This document shows, one piece after another, positions 61,273 to 64,000 of a stretch of DNA of 64,000 bases. Source of the stretch: Streptomyces misionensis (GTDB taxonomy: Bacteria > Actinomycetota > Actinomycetes > Streptomycetales > Streptomycetaceae); the NCBI RefSeq assembly GCF_007896895.1, contig NZ_VOGW01000013.1:1-64000 (forward strand), in the 5' to 3' direction. Both the position numbers and the translations under genes were made by a program. Within the stretch, counting starts at the first letter, position 1. The number at the start of each line of letters is the position of its first letter. The notes below the pieces were generated by a model. That model did no database searches and was not told the origin of the DNA. It saw nothing but the letters and a program-made list of their open reading frames with translations.

Positions 61273-62096
61273 GACGCGACCACGCGGTTGGTGCAGGCGC
61301 CCAGGCCGGCGATCTCGGTGACCACGGTCTGGCCGGGCCGCAGGAAGACCTTGGGGTCGCGGGCGTTGCCGACGCCGGCCGGGGTGCCGGTGGCGATGAT
61401 GTCGCCGGGACGCAGGGTGATGACGGTGGAGATGTACTGCACCAGGAACACCGGGTCGAACAGCAGCGTGCCGGTGTCGTCCCGCTGCATGACCTGGCCG
61501 TCGACGACCGTGCTGACCTGGAGCGCGGGGCGGACGCCGCCGACCTCGTCGGGGGTGACCACGTAGGGGCCAACCGGGGTGGACGCCTCCCAGATCTTGC
61601 CCTGGGTCCACTCGATGGTGCGGAACTGCCAGTCGCGCACCGAGATGTCGTTCATGACGGTGAAGCCGGCGATGGCGTCGGCGGCCTGCCGCTCGTCGGC
61701 GCGGCGCACCTGCTTGCCGATGACGACGGCGAGTTCGACCTCCCAGTCGAGCGCGTCGGTCTCGGCCGGCTTGACGATGTCGTCGTGCGCGCCGAGCAGG
61801 GTGTCGGCGAACTTCGGGAAGAGGGTCGGGTGGTTCGGCAGGTCCCGGCCCATCTCCTTGATGTGGTTGGTGTAGTTGTGGCCGACGCAGACGACCTTGG
61901 ACGGGTTCGGGACGACCGGCGCGAAGTCGGCGCCCGGGGCCGGGTAGGTGGCGCCCGAGGCGGCGGCGGCCTTCTGCTGCCAGTCGTCCTCGGCGAACAG
62001 CTCGCCCAGGTCGGCGTACCCGAGGTCGACGAGGACCGCTCCGTCGAGGCGGACCGCCCGGGTGCCGTCGGCGGTGCGGAGGGTGGCGAGCTTCAT
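61269..62096 (-). CDS. Fumarylpyruvate hydrolase (FAH family)
   Basis: This 275-residue protein is a fumarylacetoacetase-fold hydrolase: VCVGHNYTNHIKEMG, the metal-ligand region DWEVELAVVIGK near residue 125, FTVMNDISVRDWQ, and GDIIATGTPAGVGNAR near residue 235. In this operon the substrate should be fumarylpyruvate, cleaved to fumarate and pyruvate. The ATG at 62096 lies 2 nt after the dioxygenase stop. It completes the gentisate pathway after ring cleavage and isomerisation. Confidence 0.92.
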   Translation of the reverse strand: MKLATLRTADGTRAVRLDGAVLVDLGYADLGELFAEDDWQQKAAAASGATYPAPGADFAPVVPNPSKVVCVGHNYTNHIKEMGRDLPNHPTLFPKFADTLLGAHDDIVKPAETDALDWEVELAVVIGKQVRRADERQAADAIAGFTVMNDISVRDWQFRTIEWTQGKIWEASTPVGPYVVTPDEVGGVRPALQVSTVVDGQVMQRDDTGTLLFDPVFLVQYISTVITLRPGDIIATGTPAGVGNARDPKVFLRPGQTVVTEIAGLGACTNRVVAS

Positions 62097-62098
62097 GG

Positions 62099-63268
62099 TC
62101 AGGCGTCCTTCGTGGTGCGGTCGGTGCGGTTGAGGTGGAGCGCCTCGAAGACGGGCGCGTCGGAGAAGCGGAACAGGTCGAGGGCGCCCTCGTCGGAGTC
62201 GGTCGCGCCGGCCTCGGAGCGGGCGGAGAACGGCTCCCAGGACGGGACGACGAACAGATCGCCGCGGCTGACGCTCCAGGACCGGTCGCCGACGGTCACC
62301 ACGCCGGAGCCGTCGAAGACCTGGTAGACCGAGGAGCCGGTCTCGCGCACCGGCGCGGTCTCGGCGCCGCGGGCGACGCGGTGGAACTCGGCGCGGAGGG
62401 TCGGCAGGACGTCGGAGCCGTCGTGCGGGTTGGTGTAGCGCACCGCGGCGTGGCCGGGCTCGACGGTGCCGCCGAAGCCCTCCTTCTCCAGCAGGAGCTG
62501 GTCGCGCAGGGCGGCGCCGGTGTACTCCCACTTGTACGAGAGCAGCGGGCTGCCCGGCGTGGCGGGGGCGGCGGACAGCGGGCGCAGGCCCGGGTGGCCC
62601 CACAGGCGCTCGGAGCGCGACCGCTCGGGCGTGATCCGCTCGGCGTCGCCGATCTCGTCGCGGCCGAACTCGAAGAACTGCGCCTCGGTGACGTACTGGA
62701 ACGGGATGTCCAGGCCGTCGATCCAGGCCATCGGCTCGCTGGTGGCGTTGTGGTGGGCGTGCCAGTTCCAGCCGGCCTGCGGCAGGAAGTCGCCCCGGTT
62801 CATGGGCACGGGGTCGCCGCCGACGACCGTCCACACGCCCGAGCCCTCGACGACGAACCGGAAGGCGTGCTGGGTGTGCCGGTGCTCGGGGGCGTCCTCA
62901 CCGGGCATGAGGTACTGGATGGCCGCCCACAGCGTCGGCGTGGCGAAGGGCCTGCCGCCGAGGGAGGGGTTGGCCAGCGCGATGGCCCGGCGCTCACCGC
63001 CGCGGCCGACCGGGACCAGGTCGCCGGCCTTGGCCGCCAGCTCGCGCAGCCGCTCCCAGCGCCACAGGTGCGGTACGGCGCGCGAGCGCGGACGGGCCGG
63101 CATGAGGTCGCCGATCTCGGTCCACAGCGGGACGAGCAGTTCCTGCTCGAAGCCCCGGTACAGCTCTTCGAGTGCCGGGGTGACCTGGGGCTTCCCCTCC
63201 GCGGCGACGGCCTGGAGCCGGACCGGGGAGCCCGCGGCGATGTCTTGGGTGATGGAGGACTCAGTCAC
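62099..63268 (-). CDS. Gentisate 1,2-dioxygenase
   Basis: This 389-residue bicupin has the Fe-binding cluster EHRHTQHAF (His129, His131, His134) in the N-terminal cupin, followed by GVWTVVGGDPVPMNRGDFLP and WNWHAHHN. The C-terminal cupin has GVVTVGDRSW and RGDLFVVPSW. Length and layout match gentisate dioxygenase, which opens the gentisate ring to maleylpyruvate. I use the GTG at 63268 (GAGG upstream) as the start; in-frame ATGs further upstream would run into the IclR operator. It is the first gene of the operon and is divergent from the IclR gene. Confidence 0.92.
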   Translation of the reverse strand: MTESSITQDIAAGSPVRLQAVAAEGKPQVTPALEELYRGFEQELLVPLWTEIGDLMPARPRSRAVPHLWRWERLRELAAKAGDLVPVGRGGERRAIALANPSLGGRPFATPTLWAAIQYLMPGEDAPEHRHTQHAFRFVVEGSGVWTVVGGDPVPMNRGDFLPQAGWNWHAHHNATSEPMAWIDGLDIPFQYVTEAQFFEFGRDEIGDAERITPERSRSERLWGHPGLRPLSAAPATPGSPLLSYKWEYTGAALRDQLLLEKEGFGGTVEPGHAAVRYTNPHDGSDVLPTLRAEFHRVARGAETAPVRETGSSVYQVFDGSGVVTVGDRSWSVSRGDLFVVPSWEPFSARSEAGATDSDEGALDLFRFSDAPVFEALHLNRTDRTTKDA

Positions 63269-63307
63269 AGACCTCAGAGTGCGCCGCGTCCACCATAAGG
63301 ACATGTA

Positions 63308-63326
63308 GATTCTGTACAGCAGAATC
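63308..63326. promoter_or_regulatory. 19-bp palindrome, probable IclR operator
   Basis: A perfect inverted repeat, GATTCTG (63308-63314), spacer TACAG, CAGAATC (63320-63326), lies in the 70-bp gap between the divergent dioxygenase and IclR genes, where an IclR dimer would control both. Confidence 0.75.
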
Positions 63327-63338
63327 AGGGGAAACATC

Positions 63339-64000
63339 ATGGACAAGCCGCTGAAGACACCCCCGCCCTACCCCATCGCCAGCGTGGACCACGCGCTGCG
63401 GGCGGCGACCATCCTCCAGATGGAGGGCGGCGCCACCGTGGCGCAGCTCGCCGAGCGCCTGGGCGTCGCCAGGTCGACGGCCCACCGCATCCTGGCGATG
63501 CTCGTCTACCGGGATTTCGCCGTACAGGGCGAGAACCGCGTCTACCGCGCGGGCCCGGTGCTGGAACTGGCCGCGCACTCGCAGTCCCTCGTGTCCCGGC
63601 TGCGCGCGGCGGCCCTGCCCCATCTGCACCGGGTCGTCGATCTCCTCGACGAGACGGCGAACCTGATCGTGCGCACCGGGGACACGGTCCGGTTCATCGC
63701 CAGCGTCGAATGCCGGCAGGCGCTGCGGGTCGGCTCCCGGGAGGGCATGGTGTTCCCGGCCCACCGCACCACGGCGGGACTGCTCCTGCTCGCCGACCTG
63801 ACCGACGAGGAGTTGGAGGAGGTCTACGCGCCCGAGCGCTACCGCGACCGGCCGGCCGACCGCCCCGACCTCGCGCGTGTGCGGACGGACCTGCGGCGCA
63901 TGCGCCGCAACGGCTTCGCCGTCAACAGGGAACGGTCCGAACGCGGCCTCGTCGCCGTCGGCGTGCCGGTGCGCGACGAGGACGGCACCGCACGCGCCGG
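63339..64000 (+). CDS. IclR-family regulator of the gentisate operon (3' end outside window)
   Basis: The window holds the first 220 residues. The N-terminal winged helix reads ASVDHALRAATILQ and VAQLAERLGVARSTAHRILAML (in pieces), followed by the IclR effector-binding domain (LRAAALPHLHRVVDLLDETANL, RVGSREGMVFPAHRTTAGLLLLA). The family binds aromatic effectors and controls catabolic operons. AGGGGAA precedes the ATG at 63339. It is divergent from the gentisate operon with a perfect palindrome in between, so it is almost certainly its regulator. The reading frame is open to the window edge. Confidence 0.92.
   Translation, partial: MDKPLKTPPPYPIASVDHALRAATILQMEGGATVAQLAERLGVARSTAHRILAMLVYRDFAVQGENRVYRAGPVLELAAHSQSLVSRLRAAALPHLHRVVDLLDETANLIVRTGDTVRFIASVECRQALRVGSREGMVFPAHRTTAGLLLLADLTDEELEEVYAPERYRDRPADRPDLARVRTDLRRMRRNGFAVNRERSERGLVAVGVPVRDEDGTARA

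Noticed and set aside
1..64000. CRISPR arrays, tRNA, rRNA, insertion sequences
   Set aside because: I saw no regularly spaced short repeats, tRNA-like cloverleaf, rRNA segments or transposase genes.

Overview
The window is high-GC actinomycete DNA and almost certainly Streptomyces: codons mostly end in G or C, GTG starts and 4-nt GTGA/ATGA gene overlaps are frequent, and it carries SARP regulators and a mycothiol-type maleylpyruvate isomerase. About 52 kb (roughly 1.2-58 kb) reads as one large nonribosomal lipopeptide biosynthetic cluster. It is flanked by a truncated cation:proton antiporter gene on the left and a gentisate catabolic operon on the right.

Layout. 1-3.5 kb (minus): antiporter (partial), flavin reductase and a RebH/PrnA-type tryptophan halogenase. 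3.7-5.9 kb (plus): SbnA/SbnB-type pair for L-2,3-diaminopropionate (Dap). 6.0-9.2 kb: lipoprotein and FtsX-type ABC permease. 9.5-14.2 kb: ACP, ketosynthase, chain-length factor, ketoreductase and stand-alone condensation protein, all overlapping or closely spaced; this looks like a type II PKS starter-unit cassette. 14.4-15.8 kb: luciferase-like monooxygenase and MbtH. 16.0-44.5 kb: two NRPSs, a 1670-residue A-T-C-A-T protein and a 7832-residue seven-module protein ending in a fused serine beta-lactamase/PBP-like domain. 44.6-49.9 kb: ornithine-carbamoyltransferase-like enzyme, MFS exporter, SyrP-like Fe/2OG hydroxylase, type II thioesterase, Sfp-type PPTase and an unknown protein. 50-58.5 kb: two SARP/AfsR regulators, an ABC ATPase, a small secreted peptide and a NarL-type two-component pair. 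58.7-64 kb: a small membrane protein and the gentisate pathway (3-hydroxybenzoate 6-hydroxylase-like, maleylpyruvate isomerase, fumarylpyruvate hydrolase, gentisate dioxygenase) with a divergent IclR regulator.

Proposed logic (inference). The KS/CLF/KR/ACP set makes an acyl chain that the stand-alone C protein attaches to the first aminoacyl carrier. Nine modules then build a nonapeptide. Specificity codes read by eye suggest Gln-like, Asn-like, Thr, Gly, Gly, Gly, unassigned, unassigned, Asn-like. Tailoring genes predict chlorotryptophan, Dap and/or ureidoalanine, and a beta-hydroxylated residue. Release is probably by the C-terminal PBP-like domain rather than a classical alpha/beta-hydrolase TE.

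Most unusual points: the cis-fused PBP-like domain has Lys in place of the family Tyr; six consecutive C domains carry HxxxEG instead of HHxxxDG; three Gly-type modules are nearly identical in DNA; a Dap/carbamoyltransferase combination coincides with a Gln-like first A domain; and two operons share a promoter element. All sequence comparisons were made by eye and from memory of family members; no database search was run.
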